64,000 nt of DNA. It comes from Streptomyces sp. NBC_00102 (GTDB taxonomy: Bacteria; Actinomycetota; Actinomycetes; Streptomycetales; Streptomycetaceae). Each line of letters starts with the position of its first letter. Positions within the stretch are counted from its first letter, which is position 1. This document shows, piece after piece, positions 9,440 to 16,928 of the stretch. The position numbers and the translations under genes are program-made. The notes beneath the pieces are model-generated. The model was not told the origin of the DNA. It saw nothing but the letters and a program-made list of their open reading frames with translations, and ran no database searches. The stretch covers positions 1 through 64,000 of the forward strand of contig NZ_JAPEMC010000003.1 in the NCBI RefSeq assembly GCF_026343115.1, given 5' to 3'.

Positions 9440-10056
9440 CACGGTCCCTCGAAGTCGGCGTTGCGGGTTGATACGTAGGCGATCGGGCCGCCGGAATGAG
9501 AGGGCAGGCGGGATCCGAGGAGCAGTTCGGCGGTTTGGCGGTCCGCGGCCACGGATGCGGTGAGGTGGATGGCAGGGCGCACGAGATCGGTGACGTATCC
9601 GGCCAGGACAGCGCCGGGGAAGGCGTGACGGCCCCGTCCGTTGCTCTCCCACCGATCCAGACCGGTCAGAACGGCGACCACGAATCCGGAGACGGTGACG
9701 GGCAGGACACCGCCCGCCGCAACGCTGGGAGCGTCGCAACGCCACCAGCCCCGCATTGCCCTCTGTATCTCCTCGGTCTGCAAAGTGGCTGAGTACCCGG
9801 TCCGCTCGGGGTTCTTGGCGTCCGCCTCACGTGTCTGCCGGTCTGCTTCCACGCGCAGTACGGCGATCTCCGATGCTGTGAGGGCATCCAAGGGAGCGGT
9901 ACGCCGTGTGCTCAGAGCCTGGACGGCTTCCAGGGGGACCATCACCCGCACCCCCCTGTTGGTCAGTCCGGGAATCAGGCGAGCGTGCACGAGGCGACGG
10001 AAGGTGGTGATGGCCATGCCAAGCTCGGCGGCCGCTTGCCCTGTCGTCAGCAGCAT
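9439..10056 (-). CDS. MerR/excisionase-type HTH protein, first gene of the polymerase-like operon
   Basis: The product is 205 residues. A winged HTH occupies residues 1-50 (TTGQAAAELGMAITTFRRL), typical of MerR and excisionase-like DNA-binding proteins. The remaining 150 residues form an unrecognised domain. It is coupled to the downstream polymerase-like gene by a one-base TGATG overlap. A perfect 12-bp palindrome 29 bp upstream of its start is a candidate autoregulatory site. An AGGTGAGGT sequence close to the start codon can act as ribosome site. It may regulate the operon, or act as the origin- or end-binding partner of the polymerase-like protein. Confidence 0.65.
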   Translation of the reverse strand: MLLTTGQAAAELGMAITTFRRLVHARLIPGLTNRGVRVMVPLEAVQALSTRRTAPLDALTASEIAVLRVEADRQTREADAKNPERTGYSATLQTEEIQRAMRGWWRCDAPSVAAGGVLPVTVSGFVVAVLTGLDRWESNGRGRHAFPGAVLAGYVTDLVRPAIHLTASVAADRQTAELLLGSRLPSHSGGPIAYVSTRNADFEGP

Positions 10057-10084
10057 CGCACCTCACCTCCCTTGTCAAGTCTAC

Positions 10085-10096
10085 TCAGATATCTGA
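10085..10096. promoter_or_regulatory. 12-bp palindrome upstream of the polymerase-like operon
   Basis: TCAGATATCTGA is a perfect palindrome located 29-40 bp before the first gene of the leftward operon. Position and symmetry fit an operator for the HTH protein encoded there. No binding data can be inferred. Confidence 0.4.
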
Positions 10097-10250
10097 TCCG
10101 ACATGCACGATATCGAGTGCGCCAAGGAGCGTCAAAGGCTCACGTCCGACCGCGTTTTGGCGGCGTGCGCCTTCACGACAGGGAGGCACCGTCGGAAAGC
10201 CGTACTCTGAGTCTCCCCTCATAGCGTGGAGTCCGTGACTGCAGGGGAAG

Positions 10251-10550
10251 TTGAGAGTCATGGCGGAGAAGCGTCGGGTGTTCACGGCTGAGTTTCGTGA
10301 GGGGGCTGTACGGATCGTGACGGAGACCGGGAAGGCGGTCCCTGAGGTCGCGCAGGACTTGGGGATCAACGAGACGACGCTGGCGAGCTGGGTCTCGCGG
10401 GCCAAGCGTGCCGGCAACGGCCGGGGTGAGAGTGAGGCCGAGGAGCTCGCCCGGTTGCGGCGGGAGGTCGCACAGTTGAAAAAGGACAACAAGGAGCTCG
10501 GTATGGAGCGTGATGTCCTCAAACGCTGCATGGTCCTGTGGGTGAAGTAG
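10251..10550 (+). CDS. IS3-family transposase OrfA
   Basis: The product is 99 residues. An N-terminal HTH typical of IS3 OrfA (AEFREGAVRIVTETGKAVPE) is followed by a leucine-zipper-like coiled coil (LRREVAQLKKDNKELGMERD) that mediates multimerisation. GGGGAAG precedes the start. It overlaps OrfB by 13 bp in the -1 frame, the arrangement that lets IS3 elements make an OrfAB fusion by frameshifting. A TGA at 10511 in the OrfB frame limits any frameshift to the last 13 codons of OrfA. Confidence 0.9.
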   Translation: MRVMAEKRRVFTAEFREGAVRIVTETGKAVPEVAQDLGINETTLASWVSRAKRAGNGRGESEAEELARLRREVAQLKKDNKELGMERDVLKRCMVLWVK

Positions 10551-11458
10551 CTGCCGCGGACCCGGCCGTCGTGGCCGGGGTGATCAGCGACCAGAGGACC
10601 GGGCACAACATTCCGCATACCGTCTCCTGCCGCGCGCTGGGCGTGAGCGAGTCGTGGTTCTACAAGTGGCGGAACCGTAAGCCCACCGGGCGTGAGCTGC
10701 GACGACAGCAGCTGACCAAGGAGATCAGAGAGATCTTCAAGGAGTCCGGTGGCACCTACGGATCACCGAAGATCTTCATTCTGCTGGTCCGCAAGGGCTG
10801 GCACGTCTCCGTGAACACCGTCGCCAAACTGATGGCCGAACTCGGCCTGGTCGCCCGCGTGGTGAAACACCGCAAGGGCTTGACCAGACAGGGAAAGCGG
10901 CCCGCTGCCCCGGATCACGTGAAGCGCGATTTCACGGCTGAGGAGCCCGACCTCGTCTGGGTCGGCGATATGACGGAGATCGTCACCGGTGAGGGCAAGA
11001 TCTACCTCGCGACGGTCATCGACCTGTTCTCAAGGCGCCTGCTCGGATACGCGACGGGTGCCCACCATGACGCGGACCTGGTGGTGGCCGCGCTGAACAT
11101 GGCCGGGACCACCCGGGGCGGTGACGTGCGCGGAGTGATCTTCCACAGCGACCGCGGCTCGGAATACACGTCCCGGAAGTTCGGCCGTGCCTGCCGCAGG
11201 CTGGGCGTCTTCCGGTCCATGGGGCGCGTGGGATCGTGCTTCGACAACGCGGTGAGCGAGGCGTTCAACAGCGTCCTCAAGGTCGAATACGTCCACCGGC
11301 GCACCTTCGCCACCCGGGCCGAGGCCCGGATCAGGATCGCCACCTGGATCACCGACTTCTACAACCCTCGTCGGCTACACAGCGTGTGCGATTTCAAGAG
11401 TCCGATCGACTACGAACGCGAATACTGGGCCGACCTCACCGAGGGGCTGGCTGCATAG
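10538..11458 (+). CDS. IS3-family transposase OrfB (DDE integrase core)
   Basis: The product is 306 residues with an rve/DDE integrase core. The catalytic triad is visible as WVGDMTE, FHSDRGSEY and, after the family-typical 35-residue spacing, DNAVSEAFNS. An N-terminal HTH_21-type segment (GGTYGSPKIFILLVRKGWH) precedes it. Start GTG 10538 overlaps the end of OrfA, so expression may be through coupling or a -1 frameshift. The length is normal for the family and there are no internal disruptions. Confidence 0.92.
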   Translation: MGEVAAADPAVVAGVISDQRTGHNIPHTVSCRALGVSESWFYKWRNRKPTGRELRRQQLTKEIREIFKESGGTYGSPKIFILLVRKGWHVSVNTVAKLMAELGLVARVVKHRKGLTRQGKRPAAPDHVKRDFTAEEPDLVWVGDMTEIVTGEGKIYLATVIDLFSRRLLGYATGAHHDADLVVAALNMAGTTRGGDVRGVIFHSDRGSEYTSRKFGRACRRLGVFRSMGRVGSCFDNAVSEAFNSVLKVEYVHRRTFATRAEARIRIATWITDFYNPRRLHSVCDFKSPIDYEREYWADLTEGLAA

Positions 11459-11488
11459 GAAGGGCTCCACAGTTCGAGGGGATTGACA

Positions 11489-12009
11489 CTCGGACAATCC
11501 CCCGGCGTACCATGCGGCGCGGAGCCTCATGAGCCGAAGGACTTCACCGCGCTTCGCCTGCTTGGTCGTCCGCGGGCTGGCCAGGCTCGGGCCCACCGCG
11601 TCGTCGTTCTGCGGAGCGGCGGCTCAGCGCAGTCCTGGCGGATCGGCTTCGCTTCTCTTGACCGTCCTGGTCATGTCTCGCATGGACATGGTCAGCCCTG
11701 CGCTGGAACGTCTATTGGTCCTGGTTGCACCGAGCATCTCGCCGCTCGCACGGCCGGCCCTTCTTAGGAAGTACCGCCAGTCTGTCCAGTAGCCAGGTCA
11801 CGTAACGCCACCACGCAGATGTCACCAGTCGCCACCAGAGAATTCCGGGCACAGCAGATCAGCGCGCCCAGATACGAAAACCGGCGCTGGCACAGTAACG
11901 GCTTCAGTCTGATGGCACCTCAGCGGTACTTCACAACTCCGGGCGTACCGCTAATTCGCTTGTTCTGAGTTCTCAAATTTCCGATTTTGATTGCCGGTTT
12001 TGCGGTGTG
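11489..12009. other. gene-poor stretch right of the IS3 element
   Basis: About 520 bp. The only plus-strand frame of note (11529-11792) has a skewed composition, no ribosome site and no recognisable motif. The last 150 bp are noticeably richer in A/T than the surroundings. I see no gene I can support. Confidence 0.5.
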
Positions 12010-12447
12010 TCAGTGGCGCCAGCGGTTGAATAGGTACCACTGGATCTGTCCTGGGAGTTGATGGCGCCAGAGCCACCAGGGCAGGTTCCGGCGTGGGACG
12101 AAGTCCCAGAGATCGTCGTCGGCCTCGTTGCCACGTGGCTGGGTGCGCAGCAGGGCGAGGCATTCCTGGTCGGTGGTGCGGTGCAGTCGCGCGACGTGTG
12201 CGAGCGCCACTGTGCCTTGGTGCTGCCGTGTGGGGTCGGTGGCGCGGAGCGCTTGGGCGACGCGGGGCAGGATGGTGCGGGGGTCGGGGTGGTGCAGGGC
12301 GAGCCCGATGACGGCGATGCCGACGTGGCGTTCACCGCGTTCGAAGGCTGCGTCGACGATGGCCGGGTCGTGGACCCCGATCAGTCCGGTGCCATGTTCC
12401 CAGTCGAGATCGGTGGGCTGGGTCTCCGGCGTCTCCTCGTATGCCAT
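12010..12447 (-). CDS. hypothetical protein, HEAT-like helical
   Basis: The product is 145 residues of unrecognised family. The composition is normal for a Streptomyces protein. Helical segments such as VDAAFERGERHVGIAVIGLA and QGTVALAHVARLHRTTDQEC suggest two or three HEAT-like helix pairs, and the C-terminus is rich in Trp and Arg (PWWLWRHQ). It stands alone, with IS-flanking DNA on one side and repeat arrays on the other. The ATG at 12447 lacks a strong ribosome site. Confidence 0.6.
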   Translation of the reverse strand: MAYEETPETQPTDLDWEHGTGLIGVHDPAIVDAAFERGERHVGIAVIGLALHHPDPRTILPRVAQALRATDPTRQHQGTVALAHVARLHRTTDQECLALLRTQPRGNEADDDLWDFVPRRNLPWWLWRHQLPGQIQWYLFNRWRH

Positions 12448-12858
12448 GGCCGAACGTTAGTGCGGGCGGTGTGGTTCCGTTCCGGCGCCCGCCAGAAGCA
12501 GTAGCACAGGACGACGTTGTGCGCGCGCGGATGACGGGGCGTCTGATGCGTCATGTGCTGCCACGCCAGCACCAGGCGTGGGGGTTGAGGGGGGTTCGTC
12601 CAGGTCAGCACCCATGGCAGCACCTGCGGCAGGTGGCCGGACGGCCTGACCGCCTCTGCCCGGCGCGCTCCGCGACGGGCCGGGAGAGAGGCCGGCGCAG
12701 CGGCGTATGTCTTCCCCGACTCCCCGTCACCCGTCCCGCCCACCACTCCATCCAGCAGCCAGGCCCGGGGAACGAGGGGAAGTCCGAGGTGCTCACCACG
12801 CCGTATCCGGTGTCTGAGCTGCGGTGGGGCGTGGTGAGCGGGGCGAGGGGGCGCAACG

Positions 12859-12930
12859 GATGTTGCTACCCATGCCGCTACCCATGCCGCTACGGATGTC
12901 GCACCCCATGGTGAAACCGATGGTGCTGCC
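12859..12930. repeat. six tandem 12-bp units (array 1)
   Basis: Six consecutive 12-mers follow the pattern of CATGCCGCTACC, the second and third differing by one base. If read on the plus strand they give a tetrapeptide pattern beginning with Met and mostly ending in Pro. Array 2 follows 61 bp later with the same unit length and copy number. Confidence 0.7.
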
Positions 12931-12991
12931 TCCTGGTGGCCGCCAGGTCGAGAGCGAGCACGGCGGCCGGGGCGCCGGGGCGCCCCGGCAG

Positions 12992-13063
12992 GTCGCACCT
13001 CTCGTCGCGCTCTTGGTCGCGCTCCTGGTCGCGCCTCACGTCGCGCCTCTGGTCGCACCGGCG
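12992..13063. repeat. six tandem 12-bp units (array 2)
   Basis: Six consecutive 12-mers have the consensus GTCGCGCYYYTS (first copy GTCGCACCTCTC), different in sequence from array 1 but with the same period and copy number. One helical turn per unit is the spacing seen in iterons bound by plasmid replication or partition proteins. Slippage products of a degenerate coding repeat are the alternative. Confidence 0.7.
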
Positions 13064-13221
13064 GGGCAGCCGCGGGACTGGTCAACACCAGGTCAGGCCG
13101 CGTTTTCCGGGGTGTGGTGGACGCCGACTTCTTCCCTGGGGGCTCTGGCGGGGAGCGGGCCGTTTATGGTGCGCCTGTCGTCGTCCGGGCCGGTCCCGGG
13201 CCGAACTTGAGGGGTGGGGCC

Positions 13222-13465
13222 ATGGACAAGACCTGGTTCGAGAGCGTGTTCCGCAGGAGACCGCATCCGGTGCTGCGTCTGCTGGGCAACCTGGTGCTCT
13301 GTGCGATGCAGGTCGCCTGGGTGATCTGGGCTCGTCTCGTTCCACAGTGCGTGGCGGTGGCTCGTTGTCCCGATCGGGCTCATGGTGCTGCTCAGCTACA
13401 GCCGGGGCGTGGTCCTGGCGGTCCGGGACCTCCGGAAGCGCGACGGCTCCCCCGTACCGGGCTGA
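13222..13465 (+). pseudogene. small membrane protein gene, frameshifted
   Basis: From ATG 13222 the frame reads MDKTWFESVFRRRPHP and a hydrophobic helix (LLGNLVLCAMQVAWVIWARL). It then loses protein-like composition near 13345. A frame shifted by one base from about that point gives a second hydrophobic helix (WLVVPIGLMVLLSYSRGVVL), a basic end (VRDLRKRDG) and a TGA at 13463-13465. The two halves together make a plausible protein of about 80 residues with two membrane helices, so a single-base insertion near 13340-13350 is inferred. GAGGGGTGGGGCC precedes the start and serves as ribosome site. Confidence 0.5.
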
Positions 13466-13536
13466 AGCACCGCCCGGCGGCCTGTACGGGCCGCCGGGTG
13501 GTGTTTGTCACTGGATTGCGGGGGATTGATCCGGCT

Positions 13537-13965
13537 GTGAGTGACACATGCGTGTGGTGCGGGCGCCCGCTCCCGGCTGGAGGTGGCCGCCGCCGGTACT
13601 GTGCCCGGCCGCGGTCGTGCCGGCAAGCGGCCTACCGGGACCGGACGCGGGCCGCCGCCGCGATGCGGGCCCGGATCGCGCTGCTCCAGATCAACGGGGA
13701 GCTCCGCACCCGGTGCGAGGCCCTGGAACAGGTACTCGCCGACGCGGTCGAGCACCGGCACGCGGCGGCCGGGGTCCACAGCACCGCCGCGGCCGATACC
13801 GCCGCCCTGGCACGGGAGCTGGTCCGCGTCGCGGTCCTCGCGGACCGGGCGGCCGGCGCGACCTGGCAGGAGATCGGCCGCCCCCACGGACTGACCGCCG
13901 ACGCCGCACGCGCCCGCTGGGGACACCTCCGCCTCCTCTGGCCCCCCGAACGCCCCACCCCGTGA
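13537..13965 (+). CDS. zinc-ribbon / HTH plasmid-type protein
   Basis: The product is 142 residues. The N-terminus has CVWCGRPLP followed by RYCARPRSCRQAAYRDR, a four-cysteine arrangement of the kind that binds zinc. The middle is a helical, coiled-coil-like segment, and the C-terminus resembles an HTH (AGATWQEIGRPHGLTADAAR). GTG 13537 is chosen because the upstream extension of the frame belongs to the frameshifted neighbour. Small proteins of this build are common on Streptomyces integrative plasmids. The flanking repeat arrays support that context, but the function is unknown. Confidence 0.6.
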   Translation: MSDTCVWCGRPLPAGGGRRRYCARPRSCRQAAYRDRTRAAAAMRARIALLQINGELRTRCEALEQVLADAVEHRHAAAGVHSTAAADTAALARELVRVAVLADRAAGATWQEIGRPHGLTADAARARWGHLRLLWPPERPTP

Positions 13966-14035
13966 CCACGCCGCACTGCGCTCGCAGACCGCCGACGACG
14001 TGGGGTGGTGAGTCCGCCGGCCCGCCCTCTGGGTG

Positions 14036-14164
14036 CCGGGCCGGCCGTTCCGGGCACCGCCACCCGGCACCGCCCAGCCACCGCCCCGGCACCGCCACCC
14101 GGCCCGTGGTGACCTCCCACCCGCCACCCGGGGTGCCGGTGGCCGGGCGGTGGCGGGTGGCGGT
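14036..14164. repeat. CCGCCACCCGG-rich region with self-complementary halves
   Basis: ACCGCCACCCGG-type units recur three times on the plus strand and are then met in inverted form (GGTGGCCGGGCGGTGGCGGG). The 130 bp can therefore fold into long GC-only stems. No gene is supported across it. Confidence 0.55.
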
Positions 14165-14242
14165 CCTGAGCTGCACACACGCCGAAAAACCCGGTCATGG
14201 TGAGTTCTGGGCCGAACCCGGGTTCGCGGGGCGCTCCGCGCG

Positions 14243-14358
14243 CATCCGTCCAGACATCCGCTGGGCATCCGCTGGCATCCGTCCAGCAACCGCTGGGATC
14301 CGTCCGCCAGACAGATCCCGGACGGATGCCAGCGGATCGTCAGCGGACGCCCAGCGGA
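14243..14358. repeat. iteron-like dyad of CATCCG/CCGCTGG units
   Basis: Four CATCCG-type and three CCGCTGG units, spaced about 11-12 bp, run left to right. The same words then appear as reverse complements (GGACGGATGCC, CAGCGG three times). The whole is an imperfect dyad of about 115 bp, a typical layout for a replication or partition site. No protein-coding explanation was found. Confidence 0.55.
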
Positions 14359-14376
14359 CCGGTCACCGGTCTTGTG

Positions 14377-14424
14377 CTGGTGCCGCAGGTGCTGCCGCAG
14401 CACCTGCCGCAGGGCCTGCCGCAG
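14377..14424. repeat. four tandem 12-bp units (array 3)
   Basis: Units have the form NNNSTGCCGCAG. The last eight bases are constant in three copies and differ at one base in the first. It is the third array with a 12-bp period within 1.6 kb. Confidence 0.65.
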
Positions 14425-14542
14425 CGCCAGTGCATCAGGCCGTGACCTGGGCCGACCCGCTGCTGCCCCCGTACCTGATCCAGCTGCGGCAGGGGGCGCG
14501 GCACCCCTGTGGGCCCGTACCGCGTCCGGCCGTTCGCCCCGT

Positions 14543-14572
14543 GTGCACACGTGCACCCGTGCACGCGTGCAC
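14543..14572. repeat. four GTGCAC sites at exact 8-bp spacing
   Basis: GTGCAC occurs at 14543, 14551, 14559 and 14567, each separated by two variable bases. Each unit is a palindrome. Regular spacing of four palindromic hexamers suggests a cooperative protein-binding site. No gene overlaps it convincingly, and the next gene is 300 bp away on the other strand. Confidence 0.55.
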
Positions 14573-14872
14573 GCCGAACGCGCGCGAGTGACTCCCGCCC
14601 CGGAGGGGCTGTACGGCGATCTGACGGCCCAACGGCCGCGCCCCGGACCTGGGGGAGGCCCGGGGCGGCTGACGATCGCTCAGGGGGTCACGCATGTAGG
14701 ATCTCGCGCCCCGTGGCATAGAGCAGCCGAATGACCTGCGGATTTTCCATCTGCCTCACGGCTTGGCCGGAGGCTTCCGTCTCACGGTCATGTCATTTTC
14801 TATGGCTGCGGAACGGGCGCTTCTCGTCCCGCAGCCAATAGGAATCAGCCCCGCCCCGCGGGACTCTTTGGT

Positions 14873-15655
14873 TCAGAGCGTCTTGACGGTGCCACCGTCG
14901 ATGACGTAGTCGGCGCCGGTGATGTTGCCTGCGACGTCGGAGAGAAGGAACGTGATCAGGGCCGCCACTTCTTCGGGTTCAGTGATGCGGCCGGTGGTGA
15001 TGTTGAAGGCTTCCGGGATGTGCTGGAGGAATGCGGCGTGTTCCGCCCCTGCTCCGGCCGCCACCTTGCCACCGAATCCTTCGGGGTCCTCCCATATGGC
15101 CGTGCGGACCACTCCGGGTGAGACGGTGTTCACGCGCACGCCCTGGGGCCCGAACTCCTCGGACAGAGACTTGCCGAGGGCGGCGAGGGCCGCCTTGGCC
15201 GCGCTGTAGGCGACCGGGCCAGCGGCGGGCAGACGGGAGTTGATGGACGCGACGTTGACGATCGCCCCCCGGCGCTCGATCAGGCTCGGCAGGGCCGCTC
15301 GGGCGGCACGGACGGCACTGAGCAGGTTGAGGTCGATAACGCGGGTCCACCGGGAGTCGTCGGTGTCGAGGAAACCCACGGGCTCCACGTCGTCCCCGGC
15401 TCCGACGTTGTTCACCAGCAGGTCGATGCCGCCCAGTTCGACCAGGGCGCTGTCCATGAGCGTGGCGACGCCTTCGGCGGTGCTCAGGTCGGCAGACACC
15501 GTGTGCGCGCCGGTTTCCTTCAGCTCGGGCGTGATGGTGCGGGCAGCGCCGACGACGCGGACGCCTTCGGCCGTGAGCGTCCGGACGGTGGCGAGTCCGA
15601 TGCCGCGGCTGGCACCGGTGACGACGGCTGTCTTGGCGGTGAGGTTGAGGTGCAC
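14873..15655 (-). CDS. SDR-family NAD(P)-dependent oxidoreductase
   Basis: The product is 260 residues, the normal length for a classical short-chain dehydrogenase. The cofactor motif TGASRGIG is at about residue 14-21, NNVG near 83, the catalytic Ser in VASINS near 138, and the YSAAK active-site tetrad near 152. The C-terminus ends in a typical GADYVIDGG. It starts at GTG 15655, 77 bp after the TetR gene on the same strand. A 21-bp palindrome at 15668-15688 lies in the gap and makes it a probable target of that regulator. The substrate cannot be told from sequence. Confidence 0.88.
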   Translation of the reverse strand: MHLNLTAKTAVVTGASRGIGLATVRTLTAEGVRVVGAARTITPELKETGAHTVSADLSTAEGVATLMDSALVELGGIDLLVNNVGAGDDVEPVGFLDTDDSRWTRVIDLNLLSAVRAARAALPSLIERRGAIVNVASINSRLPAAGPVAYSAAKAALAALGKSLSEEFGPQGVRVNTVSPGVVRTAIWEDPEGFGGKVAAGAGAEHAAFLQHIPEAFNITTGRITEPEEVAALITFLLSDVAGNITGADYVIDGGTVKTL

Positions 15656-15667
15656 GACACTCCAATT

Positions 15668-15688
15668 TTTTGAACTGTAAGTACAAAA
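15668..15688. promoter_or_regulatory. palindromic operator candidate before the SDR gene
   Basis: Half-sites TTTTGAACT and AGTACAAAA are inverted repeats around GTA, 13 bp from the SDR start. The half-site resembles that of the palindrome upstream of the TetR gene (T-rich then TTGA), so both are likely bound by the same TetR protein. Confidence 0.6.
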
Positions 15689-15732
15689 TGCGGGCAGCAG
15701 TCACCCGGCAGACCGAGCGCTGCTGGTTCGGC

Positions 15733-16311
15733 TTAGAGGGAGTCGACCGTCGCGTCGATCACCCGGACGAGACGATCAGGGGTTTCGGCAACACGCGCCA
15801 TGAGCCGCAGGCCAACCACCGTGTTCAGCAGCAGGCTCCCCCAGGCTGTGGGATCACGTTCCGGTGCAATCTCTCCGGAACGTTGCCCTTCCTCGATCAA
15901 CGCGCGGAAGGCGTCCTCGGTCCGGGCGAACATGCGCTGGACGAGTTCGGTTGCCACCTGGTCCGTGCCCGCGAGTTCTGCCGCGGCATTCACGGCCATG
16001 CAACCCCGGCGGTCCGGGTCGGCAAGGTCCATCTCGGCAAGGGACTTCAGCGTCCTGCGCAGGCGCACCTTGACCGGGCCGGGTTCCTCGACCATCTCGA
16101 TGAGGGCGACGGCCTGGCTGTCGCGGTAGCGGCGAAGCGCCATCTCGAACAGGGCATGTTTGCTGCCGAAGGTGTTGTAGAGACTGCCCTTGCCGATGCC
16201 GATCGCGTCAACGAGGTCCTGCGGCGTGGTCGCGGCATAGCCCTTCCGCCAGAACACGTTCATCGCATGCTCGACGGCAGCATCCGGATCGAACTGCTTG
16301 GGCCTTCCCAT
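15733..16311 (-). CDS. TetR-family transcriptional regulator
   Basis: The product is 192 residues. The N-terminal HTH spans about residues 10-55 (TTPQDLVDAIGIGKGSLYNTFGSKHALFE), a textbook TetR DNA-binding domain. The ligand domain contains RGCMAVNAAAEL, a pattern of the YxaF/LmrA-like or TetR_C_16-type subgroup. ATG 16311 (MGRPKQFD) is chosen because the upstream extension runs through the operator candidate. A perfect 8+8 palindrome sits 20 bp upstream of the start, suggesting autorepression, and a related one precedes the SDR gene. Confidence 0.85.
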   Translation of the reverse strand: MGRPKQFDPDAAVEHAMNVFWRKGYAATTPQDLVDAIGIGKGSLYNTFGSKHALFEMALRRYRDSQAVALIEMVEEPGPVKVRLRRTLKSLAEMDLADPDRRGCMAVNAAAELAGTDQVATELVQRMFARTEDAFRALIEEGQRSGEIAPERDPTAWGSLLLNTVVGLRLMARVAETPDRLVRVIDATVDSL

Positions 16312-16330
16312 GATCAGAACACTAACACTT

Positions 16331-16352
16331 TTCTTGACCCCGAAGTCAAGAA
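16331..16352. promoter_or_regulatory. palindromic operator candidate before the TetR gene
   Basis: TTCTTGAC and GTCAAGAA are perfect inverted repeats separated by 6 bp, directly upstream of the TetR start. Size and position fit a TetR dimer site for autoregulation. Confidence 0.65.
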
Positions 16353-16501
16353 CCAGAGTTCCGTAGCTGCTGCACTGCGGAGGCAACCCGTGCGCCGAAC
16401 CGCGTTGCCCGCATGCTGCGACCGCGTTCACCGGCCCATGATGGCGAAGATCTGCACTTGCCCGCTGGGGCGATGTCACAGCCATGTTGGAGGATCGGGC
16501 C

Positions 16502-16758
16502 ATGCTGATGGCAACTGATGAGGCGGGGTGGGTGGTGAAGACCACGAAGCCGGCGATAGGCCGGATGGTGGCCAACCTCCAGCGCGGAAACGCGCATCTG
16601 GTCCTGGAACGCGTCGAGGAGGGCATGGAGGGCAGCTGGTATGTCCAGGTGCGGCTGCGCGACGACAACACGTACCAACTCGAATTCCAGGACGGAACGG
16701 TGGGGTCGCCTACCCGGACAAGGTCCGTACGGTCGAACGGCGTCTGTGGAGTCTGTAG
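16502..16758 (+). pseudogene. small hypothetical protein, apparent 1-bp frameshift
   Basis: A GGAGG at 16489 precedes ATG 16502 by 8 bp. The first 66 residues look genuine (ATDEAGWVVKTTKPAIGR, LVLERVEEGMEGSWYVQVRL, DDNTYQLEFQDGT). After about 16700 that frame turns into Ser/Arg-rich noise, while a neighbouring frame continues sensibly (GGVAYPDKVRTVERRLWSL, stop 16756-16758). A one-base deletion around ACGGTGGGGTC is inferred. The family is unrecognised, but a short acidic beta-rich protein of this kind is common in Streptomyces accessory DNA. Confidence 0.5.
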
Positions 16759-16928
16759 CGGGCGGTACGGTGGGCGGGCAGAAAAGGGGTCCGAGGCGAT
16801 TTGAGCGCCTCGGGCCCCTCTGTGTGGTGCCGGTGCTCCTGGTGGGCAACTGCGCCAGGAACCGCCTTCAAGCCTCAGATGGTGCCCGCATGCCCAGACG
16901 ATCGCTTCCCTCAGGGGAGGATGGGCTC

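Larger units (their letters stand above)
10208..11488 (+). mobile_element. IS3-family insertion sequence
   Basis: The element is about 1281 bp with imperfect terminal inverted repeats. The left end runs TGAGTCTCCCCTC and the right end, read inward, TGTCAATCCCCTC; both are followed by a matching GTGGAG block. Both termini are TG/CA. The trinucleotide CTC flanks both ends (10205-10207 and 11489-11491), giving the 3-bp target duplication usual for IS3 elements. It carries orfA and orfB with an intact DDE triad and so could still be active. It sits in the region upstream of the polymerase-like operon and points away from it. Confidence 0.88.

Noticed and set aside
11529..11792. 87-codon plus-strand frame right of the IS3 element
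   Set aside because: No ribosome site, skewed composition, no motif.
12381..13088. Minus-strand frame of 235 codons over the repeat arrays
   Set aside because: Its text is low-complexity Arg/Ala/Pro generated by the tandem repeats and it overlaps a better-supported gene.
12824..13210. Plus-strand frame with Met-Pro-Leu-Pro and Val-Ala-Leu-Leu tetrapeptides as a real protein
   Set aside because: No ribosome site, no stable domain; the tetrapeptides follow from the 12-bp repeats. Kept as repeats instead.
14540..14575. GTGCAC series as a CRISPR-like array
   Set aside because: Units are only 8 bp with 2-bp gaps; no spacers of 25-40 bp and no cas genes anywhere in the window.
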